Source: Thelonectria olida
Taxonomy: Eukaryota; Ascomycota; Sordariomycetes; Hypocreales; Nectriaceae
Length of the DNA: 64,000 nucleotides
Assembly (NCBI GenBank): GCA_020736575.1
Contig: JAGPYM010000008.1
Location: forward strand, 1,100,001 to 1,164,000
Direction of reading: 5' to 3'
The notes beneath the pieces were generated by a model. It did no database searches and was not told the origin of the DNA. It worked only from the letters and a program-made list of their open reading frames with translations. A program made the translations under genes and the position numbers. Every line of letters begins with the position of its first letter. Positions within the stretch are counted from its first letter, which is position 1. Below are positions 24,508 to 35,508 of the stretch, one piece after another.

Positions 24508-25776
24508 ATGTATTTCTTCTTATTCTTTATAATACCCTGGGTGGTTCATGCGACGACATGTGCTTGGGAGCCGCCCATCCCCTTCCCCAACCCAGGAATC
24601 TGCGCCTTGGATCGTGACTATTCGTACACGAACCAGTTCTCGCTCGGGCACCGGACCGACAACGAAAAGACGGACAAACCAAAATGGAATGGTCCCTATC
24701 ATTGCATCAGAGGGCCTTTCTGCATATACTCGAATCCTAACTACAATGGCGGGACAGGCCTCGTCGTCATCACCAAGTCCTATTACCATGATGGAGTCAT
24801 GAAGCTTCACGACCCTGGCAAGACTGGCTCTTGGGATCAGGATGCGTACCGCGTCGAAGAGATTCCAGGAAAGGGGCTCGGACTCGTCGCAAATCGCCGC
24901 CTGGAGACAGGAGAAGTCATGATGCCCTTGTCTCCCTTCTTCCTGATACAGGTCGACTTGCTCCACCGCGGTGCCGAGCCCGGAAAACACCAAGACCTCC
25001 TAGACAAGGGCTTCGCGATGCTGCCAGAGAAGACGAAGAAGCTCTTCCTGGCCCAATTCGGGCACTTTGGCGGACATCGGATCTACGACATCCTCCGGAC
25101 AAACGCCTACGTCCTCCACGTCGTGGGACGTTATGGCGGAGCGACTCACCTGGGCCTCTACCCTCCCGAGATATCGCGCATCAACCACGACTGTCGACCC
25201 AACATCGTCTACCGAATCGACACCGACCTCGTGTACCGCGCCCACGTCGTCCGCCCGATCCTCCCCGGCGAAGAGGTCACCGTTTCGTACGTGAGTCCCA
25301 CCCTGTCACGAGCTACTCGCCAGAAACAACTGCACATACATTGGGGCTTCGAGTGCCAGTGCCAAGTCTGCGCTGCCCCGAAAGCCCTCGCGACACTGAG
25401 CGACCAGCGTCTAGCCGAGATCAAGTCGATCGAAAGGGATCTGGCATCCTGGTGGGATTTCGACACGAACATCGACGTGCTTCACAAGTTGATACGGCTA
25501 TACGAGGAGGAGAAGCTGTACATCCAGATGCACACGGCGCTGGTCACGGCGGCCGAGAACGCGGCTGCGCTGGGCTACGACAAGGAAGCACAGGAGTTTG
25601 CGCAGCGGGCCCTTGATGTCGGCTTGTTGGAAGTTGGCATGGTCCATTCCAGGAAGGACATGGAGCAGATTGTCCGAGACCCAAAACGCCACAGGGCGTA
25701 CGGGAATCGAATAAGGATACGAAAGACGGCTGCTTTCGTGGGTAGCCGATCTATACCATTGCCAACGACGCGATGA
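24508..25776 (+). CDS. SET-domain protein with N-terminal signal peptide
   Basis: From the ATG at 24508 the protein has 422 aa and begins with a clear signal peptide (FFLFFIIPWVVHA, then TTCAWE). An upstream in-frame ATG at 24361 would bury this and is less likely. A Cys-rich segment occupies residues ~18-110. The SET domain starts with EEIPGKGLGLVANRRLETGEV, continues with the NHDCRPN motif (residues 226-232, cofactor/substrate pocket) and GEEVTVSY, and ends with the post-SET cysteines CQCQVC. The helical C-terminus resembles SET5/SMYD-like proteins. Known activity of the family: protein lysine methylation with SAM. Entry to the secretory pathway is inferred from the signal peptide; substrate unknown. 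Confidence 0.85.
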   Translation: MYFFLFFIIPWVVHATTCAWEPPIPFPNPGICALDRDYSYTNQFSLGHRTDNEKTDKPKWNGPYHCIRGPFCIYSNPNYNGGTGLVVITKSYYHDGVMKLHDPGKTGSWDQDAYRVEEIPGKGLGLVANRRLETGEVMMPLSPFFLIQVDLLHRGAEPGKHQDLLDKGFAMLPEKTKKLFLAQFGHFGGHRIYDILRTNAYVLHVVGRYGGATHLGLYPPEISRINHDCRPNIVYRIDTDLVYRAHVVRPILPGEEVTVSYVSPTLSRATRQKQLHIHWGFECQCQVCAAPKALATLSDQRLAEIKSIERDLASWWDFDTNIDVLHKLIRLYEEEKLYIQMHTALVTAAENAAALGYDKEAQEFAQRALDVGLLEVGMVHSRKDMEQIVRDPKRHRAYGNRIRIRKTAAFVGSRSIPLPTTR

Positions 25777-25998
25777 ATCAGGTACTGGGGATTTCCTTCA
25801 TCTATCAGAGCCTCTGGATGGTTCACGCAAACCTAGGTATACCACAATCTAGGGAGGTTGTTGATAATTTGCTTTGCCATGCAGTATATAGGTTTTCAAT
25901 GAACACGATATAGAAAGTTCCAAGCAAGAACTTCAAAGAACATCATCATCACCAATTGCAACGCAAAGCACGTCCTGGTGTATCCATCCTCGAGCTAG

Positions 25999-26943
25999 CT
26001 ATGGCCGAGATCGCGGTCCTGGTTGCTCGCCCGCAGAAGCCAGCTCCTGGGACAAGTTCTCGTACTTTGATGGTGAAAAGGCATATGAAATGTTCTCCCT
26101 GTCCCTCAAGAAGCTATCGACACGCTCGTCCTTGCTCCGACCAGAGGCTATCAGGGTCGTCCGCGCCACCTGTTGCCCAATGGCCATGTCGGACTGCTGC
26201 CTCATCTCCAGGTACTCGGCGCCGGAATGCTCGGCACGACTCATCTGCGCAAAAGCGCCAATCATGCACATCATGACGACAAGTGTCGCAAAGAAGCCGT
26301 TGGACATGTACATGGATTCCTTGGGTTTGCCATCGCGGGCATTGTACCAGCGCTCCCAGTCCTCCCATGTCGCATTCCGCGACGCGTTGCCAGCTTGGTC
26401 ACGCCATACGTGCTCGGCGTGGCGGACGCTTTCGTTGAGAGTTGGGGCGCGGTCGCCGGTCCATCCGACGCCATGGGTGTCGTAAAGACGGCGCTTGGAG
26501 GGGTCGCTCAGGAGGTCGTTGGCGGCGACGATGAGGCGATAGCGCTCCAGGCGGGTGGCCTTGGAGAGGTGATGGATATCAGCAGCGTGGCTGTGCCTGT
26601 CTGGATGATAGGTCTTGACAAGTTGGTAGAAACGGTGCTTGGTATACGGATCGGTTTTTCTCATGTGGAGGATCTCGTAGGGATTCGGTTGGAGGCTCTT
26701 GGGCCATTCGGGCAAGTCATTGAGACTCCCGCGGTGGCGATTGTTCACGGTAGCATAGCTGCGACGGCAATTTCGATGGAGATTCGGCGTTGAAGGGGCG
26801 GGTGAGTAGGGTGAGGTTGAGGAAGACGTGAGGAGGGGTCGAGCCCCGAGAGATGATGACGTTATCGATGCCGGGGAAGCGTGCGGGAGACTGGAAAGGG
26901 AATTGCAGGAGCAGAGCAGAATGGCGGACTTTTTCAACGGCAT
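25999..26943 (-). CDS. Membrane-anchored DnaJ-domain (J) protein, probably mitochondrial
   Basis: Single exon, 314 aa. Residues 1-62 are Ser/Pro/Arg-rich and end in RRSYATV, resembling a mitochondrial presequence cleavage region. The J domain spans about residues 87-161 with the HPD tripeptide at 113-115 (YHPDRH), needed to stimulate Hsp70 ATPase. One hydrophobic helix (GFFATLVVMMCMIGAF, about 215-230) follows, and a charged tail ends the protein. There is no Gly/Phe region or zinc finger, so it is a type III J protein. It presumably recruits Hsp70 to a membrane surface. It overlaps no neighbour and is convergent with the SET gene. Confidence 0.88.
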   Translation of the reverse strand: MPLKKSAILLCSCNSLSSLPHASPASITSSSLGARPLLTSSSTSPYSPAPSTPNLHRNCRRSYATVNNRHRGSLNDLPEWPKSLQPNPYEILHMRKTDPYTKHRFYQLVKTYHPDRHSHAADIHHLSKATRLERYRLIVAANDLLSDPSKRRLYDTHGVGWTGDRAPTLNESVRHAEHVWRDQAGNASRNATWEDWERWYNARDGKPKESMYMSNGFFATLVVMMCMIGAFAQMSRAEHSGAEYLEMRQQSDMAIGQQVARTTLIASGRSKDERVDSFLRDRENISYAFSPSKYENLSQELASAGEQPGPRSRP

Positions 26944-28336
26944 GGTGATAATTGCGAGTGGCGAGATGCCAAAGGCGGCGGGAACATGTTCAATGGCGGA
27001 GGAAGCCTTGATGTTGAAGAGTCAGTATGCAATGAGCAGGTTGGAGCAAGATACCAAAAGGAGCAAAGAGCCGGCCGCATCACGCGAGCTTTCGGCAGTC
27101 GACGGAAACTCACTCCGCTCGGCGCCGGCCACGGACTCGGCCCAGCGACCCCAGTGACCCACTTGCCGCCATTCGCCGATTAGGTGCGCACCGCCACAGT
27201 TTGGAGGCGGTCAGCCACAATCTGCACAAATATTCCCGAAGCCACCGTTTCGAACGTTTCAGACTGTTGATATAGTTCCGTCTTGGCACATGTTGAGAAG
27301 TCGGCGATTTGTTTCCAACACGAGACAAACACCGACTTATATAGACTTGAACTCCAGAATCATGCCCACGTGAGCCCATCTATTCACAACGTCGTCGGAG
27401 CTTCTCCTCAACGGAATAAGAACCTGAATAGGAAACCCCCGAACCCGATCGTCCGACCACTGGGCAGACCCGCGGACTCAAGATACACTCCGAGGCCGCG
27501 GACAACAACCAACCGCTGGTGCATTGATGGCTCATGCAACGAATCGACAACTGGCATCCACACCGCTTCAATCTGAAACACTGCTTGATGACGGGCATCC
27601 AGCCCTATGCATGTCCCACCTCAGCATGGGAGCATGTAACATTGCTCCCAGGACCCAAACCTTCGGGATGCTACAACCCAGTCTGTGGGGATTCGATCAC
27701 GGACTAGATTGCCCCGTTTCCTTGCAGAGATCTGCGAGAACCAGAATGTCGGTTTGTGCTGGTTCCTAGTCTATTCCATCGACCGACGATGGAAGAGTGT
27801 GCCTGACTACTCGAGCGACTAGCTCCCTCGGAGGATAGGAACGTCCCAGGACCTAAGTGGTAGTTCCCGCTGCTTTTTGGGGGACTATAGGGGTGTCTGT
27901 AGGCAAGAGAATTTCATAAATATTGGTTCCTAGTTGGAATAGTGTCGTTGCTTTGCGAAAATGTCAAGTTACATACGACGTGGGCGTGCTTATTCTCGAT
28001 AACTACACCCTACCCAACAACTCGCAAAGCCTTTTAAACTCAGACTCACTCCAATGTAAGCCCTAGATCACCACTGAAACACGGAAAATAGACAGAACTG
28101 TGAATTTACAGAGAAACCGGTTCGCATTTACAAGTCTTCGGAGCCAGGTTGCTAGGAAATTGCTTCTGGTCATAAGGGGTCTATTTTAAAGCAAGGGGAA
28201 TGCTTTTCTGTATCCCAAGGTCTATCTTCTAGTTCTTCATGTTTCCTAATACTTGAACCTAACGCCATTGTTTGCCCTAGTTTATGTGCTTCGTTGTTGT
28301 AATGTCCATGTTGTCGTCAAAGGCAGCCCCCAAATA
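26944..28336. other. Intergenic region between the J-protein gene and the Zn2Cys6 regulator
   Basis: About 1.4 kb. It is the promoter side of the J-protein gene and the 3' side of the regulator gene. Short frames on both strands lack domains and have biased composition. No tRNA, repeat or transposon is recognised. It is the transition from housekeeping genes to the cluster region. Confidence 0.4.
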
Positions 28337-30799
28337 TTACGCCATCTCCCCATCGCTGCCCATAGTATTCTCGTGGTCACTATGCGTCCACATTAGGGCT
28401 TCTTCTTCATCGTCGCCCGGCGGGCTTCCACGCCGTTGGCGTCTCATGACTTCGCAGCACACTGCCAGGGCTGTGCGAGCCGCTTCCGCAATCGCCTGAT
28501 CAGCATCGCGAGAGCGACAACCCTGCAGCATGGCTTCGATGTATGCTTCGGCGCACGCAAAGAAGAGAAACTCGTGGGTGGAGTGTGTTCCTTCGGCAGC
28601 CCGCACGCGGCTCTCAAACATGCACACGGCGCTCCTTACTGCGTCACGCAGCTGTCTCCAGCCCGCGCCGTCTGTTACGGGGAATGACTTTTCTTCAAGC
28701 TCGCTGATCAGGTCTAGACACAGGGCGGCAGTGGCCTGGCGCTGGACAAGAGCGAAATGGCCGTGTCCTTGCGTGGAAAGGGCCGCACATGCGTCGATGC
28801 CAGGGGGGATAGAAGTGGCAGTTGGGCCGGCGAGCTCGACAAGACTAGAGCTCGACGTGGATGCCGGCACCCCAAGTAATGGGTTTGCGAGGAGAAGCGC
28901 CGAGACTTCCATGCGCATCTTGCGCGAGTAGTAGTATGCGGGATTGGAGGTTGCCTGGTCGGCAAAGGGCTCATGGAGCGCAAGCACAAATGGCCGAGTG
29001 AAGACATCCAGAAGCTTGATCTGGAAGTTGGTTGCCTTCATGGAACGGAGCATGTCCAAGTTCTTGTGACAGGCTGCGTTTAACTCGGACGCAAGCTGGT
29101 GGCTTTCTTCGTAGGCTTTGGATGCGCCAGGGGCGTTGACCATTTCTAAAATTCGAAGCCGAAGCCGTTGTGTACATGCAAGGAGGACTTGGACGATGGA
29201 CGGGGTGTAATTTGAACGCTTGGATAAAGATGGTGTGTTGGAGAGGAGTAAACCAACCTCGAGTTCTTCGTCCGTGATGCTTGAGGGCGGCTCGCAGTCG
29301 TAGCTCTCGGGAGAGATGGGAGCGGGCAGTCCTTCGTCAAAGCACAGCTGGAGGGACAGCTCGAGCATGGTCGCCCATAGACGTCGACGAAGCTCAGCTT
29401 CCTTTGGGGACATGTTGGGAAACCGCGTCTTGGGTTCGCGGTGCAGACCCATCTGGATCCCTATACGCGTCAAGTCGTGATCTCCAGGGACCCATACAGC
29501 TCCCTTGGGTATTGTGTGTTGGTGAGTGTGTCTGGCCAGGGCCAGGAGGCACATTATTTGGGCAGTGTCTAGGTCAGCTCTGGCAAAGATCTTGCTACCT
29601 AACCACTGTCGAGCATGGGCGATCCAGCCTCTGGCTTGCTGTCGAAGGGACACCCCTTGAGCTCGCTCCGAGTCATCAAGGACGTGTCGACTCGAGCACA
29701 CGCATGAGCCCAGTGCCATCAGGATCATCAGCTTACATGCGAATGTCTCATCCTCATCGACTGATTGTGACGCAGGGTTCAGCCAGAAGCGGTCATAGTC
29801 TCGTCGAAGGGTAGGCACGTGGAGGATGCGTAGCACCGACTCAAAGGTGTTGATGTATGTATCGAGGAGGACGTCGCAAGTTGTGCGAGGTGGTAGTAGG
29901 GCTCGACCCGTGCCCGCAGGCAAGGGCATGTTGGCAGGCCAGCCGAGCACGTTGTGTGATGACAGGGCTCTGCTCTCTATCTGTCGCTGGGAAGCTCGGT
30001 CCAGCTTGGTGAAGGTCTTGATGAGGGAGCGGACTGCGTCATTGTCCGGCAGTTGGACAGCATCAATGTCGAGTTGTGGGTGAACAATGCCCCGAAGGAA
30101 CCGTAAGCGTCTGCACCGAGCAAAGGCGTGATACCAGAGCTTATCCCGCTCACCGGCAGTTGGCGTCGCTTGCGCGGCATCGACGTGATCAGTGGGACTC
30201 GATCCGGAGCTAGGGCTAGGCGAATCCGAGTTTCTATTCGTAGATCCTCCGGGAGCACCGGCACCCGATCCCGAAGATGCCGGCGCAGAGGAGAGGCCTG
30301 ATGTGCCTGAGAGCCTCGAGCCTGCAGCAGAACGCGAGTCCCAAGACAACTGTGGCGTCGAGCTCAACACGCTGCTCGGCGCCCTCGAAGCATGGCCTCC
30401 CTTTCCCGTCCATGCAAGTGCGTCGTTGTCGAAACCCGTCATGGACATGTCGGTAGGTTCGTTCGTCGCATCAGGGATGCCCAAGCTGAGGTAGTCGATG
30501 AAGCCTGAGTCCGCGTCGTCGTTCATATAAGCCATGTCCATGGAGAACATGTCCAAGTCCCCCATGTTTTCCTGAAAGCTGGGCTTCAGGATTGACTGGC
30601 GATAGCTCATCTGGGCAAAGACGTCTTGCTGCATACGTTCGAGACTGGGGTTGGAGTTGTTGTACACGCATCGGAGACCCAGCGGCGATTTACTGCAGGG
30701 GCCGCAAGGCGAGGCACGATCGCACCGGACCTTTCGACGGCGACACTCGGTGCAGGCCACGGCCGGCCGTCGCCGTTTGTGTGCCGGACCAGGATCCAT
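28337..30799 (-). CDS. Zn2Cys6 fungal transcription factor, candidate cluster regulator
   Basis: From the ATG at 30799 the protein has 820 aa; 25 upstream codons in the same frame are hydrophobic and are not expected in this family. The binuclear zinc cluster is at residues 16-44 with spacing C-x2-C-x6-C-x5-C-x2-C-x8-C and a preceding KRRRP. A Ser/Gly/Pro-rich linker (about 150-230) leads to a fungal_trans middle homology region (LLDTYINTFESVLRILHVPTL, later RRRLWATMLELSL). The C-terminus is acidic. Known role of the class: nuclear transcription factor binding CGG half-sites. It lies 2.2 kb beyond the P450 and is transcribed in the same direction, so control of the adjacent cluster is a reasonable inference but not shown. 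Confidence 0.88.
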   Translation of the reverse strand: MDPGPAHKRRRPAVACTECRRRKVRCDRASPCGPCSKSPLGLRCVYNNSNPSLERMQQDVFAQMSYRQSILKPSFQENMGDLDMFSMDMAYMNDDADSGFIDYLSLGIPDATNEPTDMSMTGFDNDALAWTGKGGHASRAPSSVLSSTPQLSWDSRSAAGSRLSGTSGLSSAPASSGSGAGAPGGSTNRNSDSPSPSSGSSPTDHVDAAQATPTAGERDKLWYHAFARCRRLRFLRGIVHPQLDIDAVQLPDNDAVRSLIKTFTKLDRASQRQIESRALSSHNVLGWPANMPLPAGTGRALLPPRTTCDVLLDTYINTFESVLRILHVPTLRRDYDRFWLNPASQSVDEDETFACKLMILMALGSCVCSSRHVLDDSERAQGVSLRQQARGWIAHARQWLGSKIFARADLDTAQIMCLLALARHTHQHTIPKGAVWVPGDHDLTRIGIQMGLHREPKTRFPNMSPKEAELRRRLWATMLELSLQLCFDEGLPAPISPESYDCEPPSSITDEELEVGLLLSNTPSLSKRSNYTPSIVQVLLACTQRLRLRILEMVNAPGASKAYEESHQLASELNAACHKNLDMLRSMKATNFQIKLLDVFTRPFVLALHEPFADQATSNPAYYYSRKMRMEVSALLLANPLLGVPASTSSSSLVELAGPTATSIPPGIDACAALSTQGHGHFALVQRQATAALCLDLISELEEKSFPVTDGAGWRQLRDAVRSAVCMFESRVRAAEGTHSTHEFLFFACAEAYIEAMLQGCRSRDADQAIAEAARTALAVCCEVMRRQRRGSPPGDDEEEALMWTHSDHENTMGSDGEMA

Positions 30800-33014
30800 T
30801 GCCGGTATCCCGAAGAAAGAATGGAGAGAGAAGCTTGAAGAGAACCAACAGCTCGATGCTACAACGGAAACCAATGTGTATATATGTATATATCTGGCTT
30901 GGAACTAAGTACCTGCAGTGCAGCTCCGCCTGCAAGAGCTAACTGCTTTCTAGACCTTATATAGCATATGGGGGCCACACTCTGCTGACGATGGAGGCCA
31001 TACGATGGATGAATCGGAGGCGGGCGATAGTGTACAGTACTGGCCGCAACAGCTTCTAAGTGAACGCCCCCTTGCTCGAAGGATGCTGCTCAGTACTTGC
31101 TCCGCTGCTGCACACGCGCTTGGCATGGTCATGGTACGATGTGCAAACCCCCTGTGAGGTGTTACGTGTCCCGACTGGGGAAAAGCTTGGTTCCGGAACA
31201 CACAGTAACTACGACGTAGTATGTACAGGCCACAAGGCTAATGCAGAAGAGGATCGGCGGGCAGGACAGCAGCATAGTTCCAGCCAGCGGTATTACAAGT
31301 TGGTGAGAAATTGGGCAGTGAGACGGGACTTGATTCGTTTCTCGACGGCATCAAGGACACGGACGTGCAGGATTTGTGGGTTGCATCGTCCATCCAAACG
31401 GCGTCACTCCATCCACGCAGCGTTTCGACGAGGCCTAGCGGACGGGGTCGGATCCAGATAACCTCCAGAATAGGGCAACTCGTAACTCGATCTGTGCCTG
31501 CTATCGGTGGAGGGTGTCCATTGGCTGGGGGGAGACTCCATGTGCCGTAGAGGGACAGAGGAGGAGGAGCCGGGGAAGGAAGCCTGCTGTAACTCAAGGA
31601 GGGGAGGGCGTATATTCCTTCGACGGAGATTTTGTACAGCAACCAAGATTCCTTTACGAATAGGTTCTCGCCCCCCCCCCCCCCGGAGGTTAGTTATCCC
31701 CACTCAGGCAGGTAATTGTCCTTAGCACTCGGGCCGTCCGGCGAACCGTTTCGTTGTTGTGCAGAAAATGAAGAAGGTCGACGTGGACGTGGACCCGGAG
31801 CGGCAGGGCTTAGGCTTATGAAGCCAATGCACGATGGTACCCTTCAGCGTAGGAGGCCGGCTAGGACTCTGCGCTGCTTGCAAATGCCGTTAGGGAGGCA
31901 TCAGACGGTACTTATGGCACGCCATCTCAGCAAGGGATGGTCTTGGAGGGACGGGAAGACAGGGATGTCGGGGGGCTAGGGGAGAAGAGGGACAGGGGCA
32001 GCCCACAGCCACTCGCGATGGGCCTGAGAGTTATGTAAATGGAGCGAGACGACGGCTATCTGCTGGCGCGGGAGGCCCTGCAAGGCAAGGTAAGGAGACA
32101 AGGGAGGGTCCCCAACATCCATCTCCCCCCCTGCTCCACTAACACGCCCTTTTCTCTTCCCGCCGACTGCAAAAGAGATGTTCCAAGCGTGCTTGGGATC
32201 ATCGCTCGCACTGAGTCGTGGAGCCGCTGCTAGTTCGTTCTTCTCACGCTCGCTCTGGCTTCCATTGATAATCTTCCGTCAGCATCTACTTTTCGGCTCT
32301 CACGCAGCTCCCGCACACCCGCTCTCACGCACCTCTGCGGTCTCTCTCTCTCTCTTGCTTTCTCACACACACAAACAGTCAGTCACTGCCACTGTCACAC
32401 ACCGGCAGAAGAGAACTCTCCTCGTCCGTCTTGCTTGGCTGCGGCGTATCCATCCTTGGCCCGCGGCCGCCCCCCCCCCCCCCCTCTCCTCCTCGATCCA
32501 CCCATGCGACCCGGGTTGAGTTATGTGCTCGTCGGCTCACCAAGGTACACAGACGTCAGCTTCTTGTTGTCTCGTTTGGTTGATCGTGATGCCATATTAC
32601 ACAGGGTCCCCAAACATGCAGTTCCGTTTGCCCGTTCCGTCCCGTAGGCGAATGCGACTGCATGCGGGCTTCCTCGCCAAGGTGGGTGCATGCATGTCTC
32701 AGGTGTTTTCCCCGTTCTCTCTTTTGTTTCCTATCAATCAATCTTTCGAGGTGATAAGTTCCCGTCTCTGTGTGAAGAAGACAGCCAACCTGCATGCGCA
32801 GAAAGTATTATCAAGCGGCTAACAAGTCCATTCGTCGTTATCAAAGCACGCAACCTAGCTTCCTCTTTGTCATCATCTACAAAGTAGTTGCCGAGTACAG
32901 GCATATACTGCGTAGCAGAACACTCTGAAGGGCTTCTGGGGTCCCCGTCCTAGTCCACCATCCTTCACAACCGCCCCAGACCGGGGCTGTCTATCTCCGT
33001 CTCTATCTCTCTCT
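30800..33014. other. Intergenic region between the P450 gene and the regulator gene
   Basis: About 2.2 kb with no supported gene. It carries two homopolymer runs (14 C at 31671-31684 and 15 C at 32470-32484), a CT/CA-rich tract (about 32341-32402) and a perfect 10-bp palindrome GTTCCGGAAC at 31190-31199 upstream of the regulator gene. Small open frames here are low-complexity and in conflicting frames. It probably includes the promoter and 5' UTR of the regulator. Confidence 0.5.
31190..31199. promoter_or_regulatory. CCGG-centred 10-bp palindrome upstream of the regulator gene
   Basis: The sequence GTTCCGGAAC is its own reverse complement. It contains everted CGG half-sites (CCGG core), the type of element bound by dimeric Zn2Cys6 proteins, and lies about 390 bp upstream of the regulator ATG. 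Function is inferred only from form and position and could be chance. Confidence 0.25.
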
Positions 33015-34826
33015 CTATTTGTACACGGCGACCTGTACGCCCGTCTTGTTGCTCGGCCCAATACGCATCACGGCCGTGTACGGCGCAGGGTCACGCGCTT
33101 CAATACGACTGTACTCCTTGGCCAGACGCGCAATCATGTAAGCCGCCTCGGTCATGACCATCATCTGCGCGGGACACCGGCGAGGGCCTCCGCCAAACGG
33201 CAGAAACTCCCAGAATATCCTCCGCCCGTCAAACCTCTCGGGCCTGAACTCGTCGGGATCTGCGCCCCAGGTGTCGGGATCCCTGTACATGACCGTCTTG
33301 GTGACGGACACGACGTCGCCCTTGCGAACAAAGAACGGGGACTTTTCATCCTTGCCCCCGCCTACAGGCAGAACCGTGTCGTTGAGACACATGCGGATCT
33401 GTGTTACATTGTTTGGGGTCAAGCGGTGAGCTGTTGGTTTGGATCAGCCCAGTCTTCGGAACAACGTGGGGGAAATCGCAGGGCTGAGGAGGTGGTTAGG
33501 TTACTTACTCTCGTTGAGGCAGCTCTGGAGATACTTCATGTTTCGCAGCGCCTCAAACGTCAGGGGCTCGTCGCCATGCGCGAGAATCTCCTCGCGGAGC
33601 TTCGCCCAAGCCTGGGGGTTGCGCGCCAAGTGCCAGACGCAGTTGCTGATGAAGATGGACGTAGTGTCGTTGTTGGGCACGATGACGAGACAAAGCTGCG
33701 ATCTCAACAGCTCTTCGTCTCTCAGGTGCCATGCCATGTACCAGAGGAGATCAGTGCGCTCTTCGCCAACAGGCAGTCCCTCCTTGATGCGCTGCTCTCG
33801 CTCCTCAATCTCCTTGTAAGTGCTTCGGATGTGGACGTTGACAAAGTCATGGACTTCGTAAACGGCCTTGTACCACCAGTTCCAGTTGAAGGCCCAAAGC
33901 ATCATGTAGAACTGGGCTCGCATCCGCCCGCCCTTGAGCACGTCGAGCATGGTCCAGGTGATCTTGGCACGGTCAGGGTCCGTCAGGGCATCCATTGGCT
34001 TGCCAAAGATGAAATTGGTGGTGAGATCGAGAAACTAAGCCCCACGGCGCCAAATCTTAGTTAGCCATCCATCCATATGTGTGTGTGTGTGTGTGTGTGT
34101 GCATTGGTCCTTAAATGGCATCCTGGACCTGGACCTAGACTAGACCTGGGCATAGCCTATGCTTGGGATTTGATTTGGCCGAGAACATGATGTAACAAGG
34201 AATGAAAAGCAAAAGACCGAGCAGAAGACAAGACTCACCCATCGCTGGATCAGGGGCTGCATGTTGAAGGATTCGCCATCGCCAGGAATTAGCGCCATGA
34301 AGCGGTCTGCAAAGGGCTTGATTCGGTCGGTGCTGGTGTACACCTCGCGGTAGAAGAAGGGCTTCAGCAGGAAGCGGCTAAACTCCCAGTTCTTCCCGTC
34401 GACGGTGCTGATGCCCTTGTCGGCAAACGGCATCGATCCCTTTGTGTGGCGGCGCATGGGCTCGATGCCGAAGTCGTGGAAGTTGGTGGCCGTCATGGCC
34501 TTGAGGTTCTCGGGCTCGCTCGTGTAGATCTGGCGGCGGCCGAAGAACTTGATGGAAAAGGTCTTGGGCATGCCGTGGTGCAGCCCGCGCAGCCACGGCA
34601 GGTAGTAGTCGCCCTTGAGGGCATTGATCTGGGCCCGGACGAGGTCGAGTCCCCAGACGGGATCCCACTGGGCCTTGCGTGCCACAGGCTCGCAGCCGAG
34701 GGCCTTTTCCCTGCTGCCACTGCGGAGCAGCTTGCTGAGGACAAAGGCTACGACGACCGTGGACACGGCCAGGATGGGGAGGTTGGGGTGAGCGAGGTGC
34801 TCAGCCATGACGGTGGTGGTGATCAT
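33015..34826 (-). CDS. iccC: Cytochrome P450, IccC-like (putative tetramic-acid ring expansion)
   Basis: Three exons (34826-34239, 34034-33509, 33430-33015) give 509 aa. The N-terminus has a membrane anchor ([19 protein letters not shown]). Intron 2 splits the ExxR motif: splicing rebuilds E371-T-H-R374. The heme loop reads [12 protein letters not shown] with the ligand Cys457; the usual Gly two residues after Cys is Ala. The intron-1 region contains a TG dinucleotide repeat. The I-helix segment ([11 protein letters not shown]) lacks the usual acidic residue before Thr. Known for the pathway: IccC expands the acyl tetramic acid to a 2-pyridone. Assignment here is inferred from cluster context; a P450 acting elsewhere in the pathway is the alternative. 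It is divergent to the SAM-dependent enzyme gene. Confidence 0.82.
34079..34101. repeat. TG dinucleotide microsatellite inside P450 intron 1
   Basis: About eleven TG units lie within the 204-nt first intron of the P450 gene (34035-34238), which is longer than other introns in the window. Likely length-variable between strains. Confidence 0.85.
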
Positions 34827-35508
34827 GGTGTTGGGCGGTTTAACCGAGAAGAGCAGGAGGACGACGCAGTGACAGCGCGCGTCTAGGTCATCGAGAGAAT
34901 CACTTCTAAAGATCGAGAGAGAGAAAAACCAGTGGGCGCCGTCGCTCTTCAAGTCTCCAACCTGTAAGACAATGCTCAATTGCAATCGGACGACGCACAC
35001 ATCACCCCGTTTCACTCCGGTACACACGTCTCTAATTCTCAGCCCTACGCATTTCCCGCCGTGACAGGCAGCACGCACGACGCCCGACGCCGTGACGATG
35101 AAGGACGCCGCAAGGATTCCCCGAACACTCCGCGCCGCGCCGTGGGTATTCTCCGTACGGCCGCCGGACGCCGTGTGTTGAGGGCTTAGCTAATATTCCG
35201 CCTTGTGTCTGCAGCACAACGTGGACTGACCGACTGCTCGAAGGCACAGTCAGTTCTACATCTCGATAATAAAAGTTCCCCCGTACATACCATAGTCCAG
35301 CCTGGCAAGCGCTGACGTCGTGGGTGGTTCGTAGAACTGGAGCGTCCGAGGGCGGTTGGGATATATCTTGGCTGCTGAATCATGCCTCCCGTCCAGCCGT
35401 CATAAATCAACAAGCGTGTCGTGTTTTCCCATGCCCATGCCCATGCCCATGCCTTGCCATTAACGTAAGACTTCTTAGCATCGTCTCGTCTCGTCTCGTC
35501 TCGTCGTC
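34827..35508. promoter_or_regulatory. Divergent promoter between the P450 and the SAM-dependent enzyme gene
   Basis: This 682-bp region separates two divergent cluster genes. It contains the palindrome CCGTACGG (35153-35160), a CCCATG tandem repeat (about 35428-35452) and a TCGTC pentanucleotide array (about 35481-35506) directly abutting the downstream ATG. A shared control region is inferred. Confidence 0.5.
35481..35506 (+). repeat. TCGTC pentanucleotide array at the start codon of the SAM-dependent enzyme gene
   Basis: Five near-perfect TCGTC units end three bases before the ATG at 35509. A separate CCCATG hexamer array lies about 30 bp further upstream. Both sit in the presumed 5' UTR. 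Confidence 0.85.

Noticed and set aside
30800..33014. Possible extra cluster gene between the regulator and the P450
   Set aside because: Frames here are short, overlap in conflicting phases, and consist of low-complexity residues around C runs and CT/CA tracts.
34140..34237. Alternative read-through C-terminus of P450 exon 1
   Set aside because: The codons after the GTGAGT donor are hydrophobic non-P450 sequence; splicing to 34034 restores a continuous P450 of normal length.
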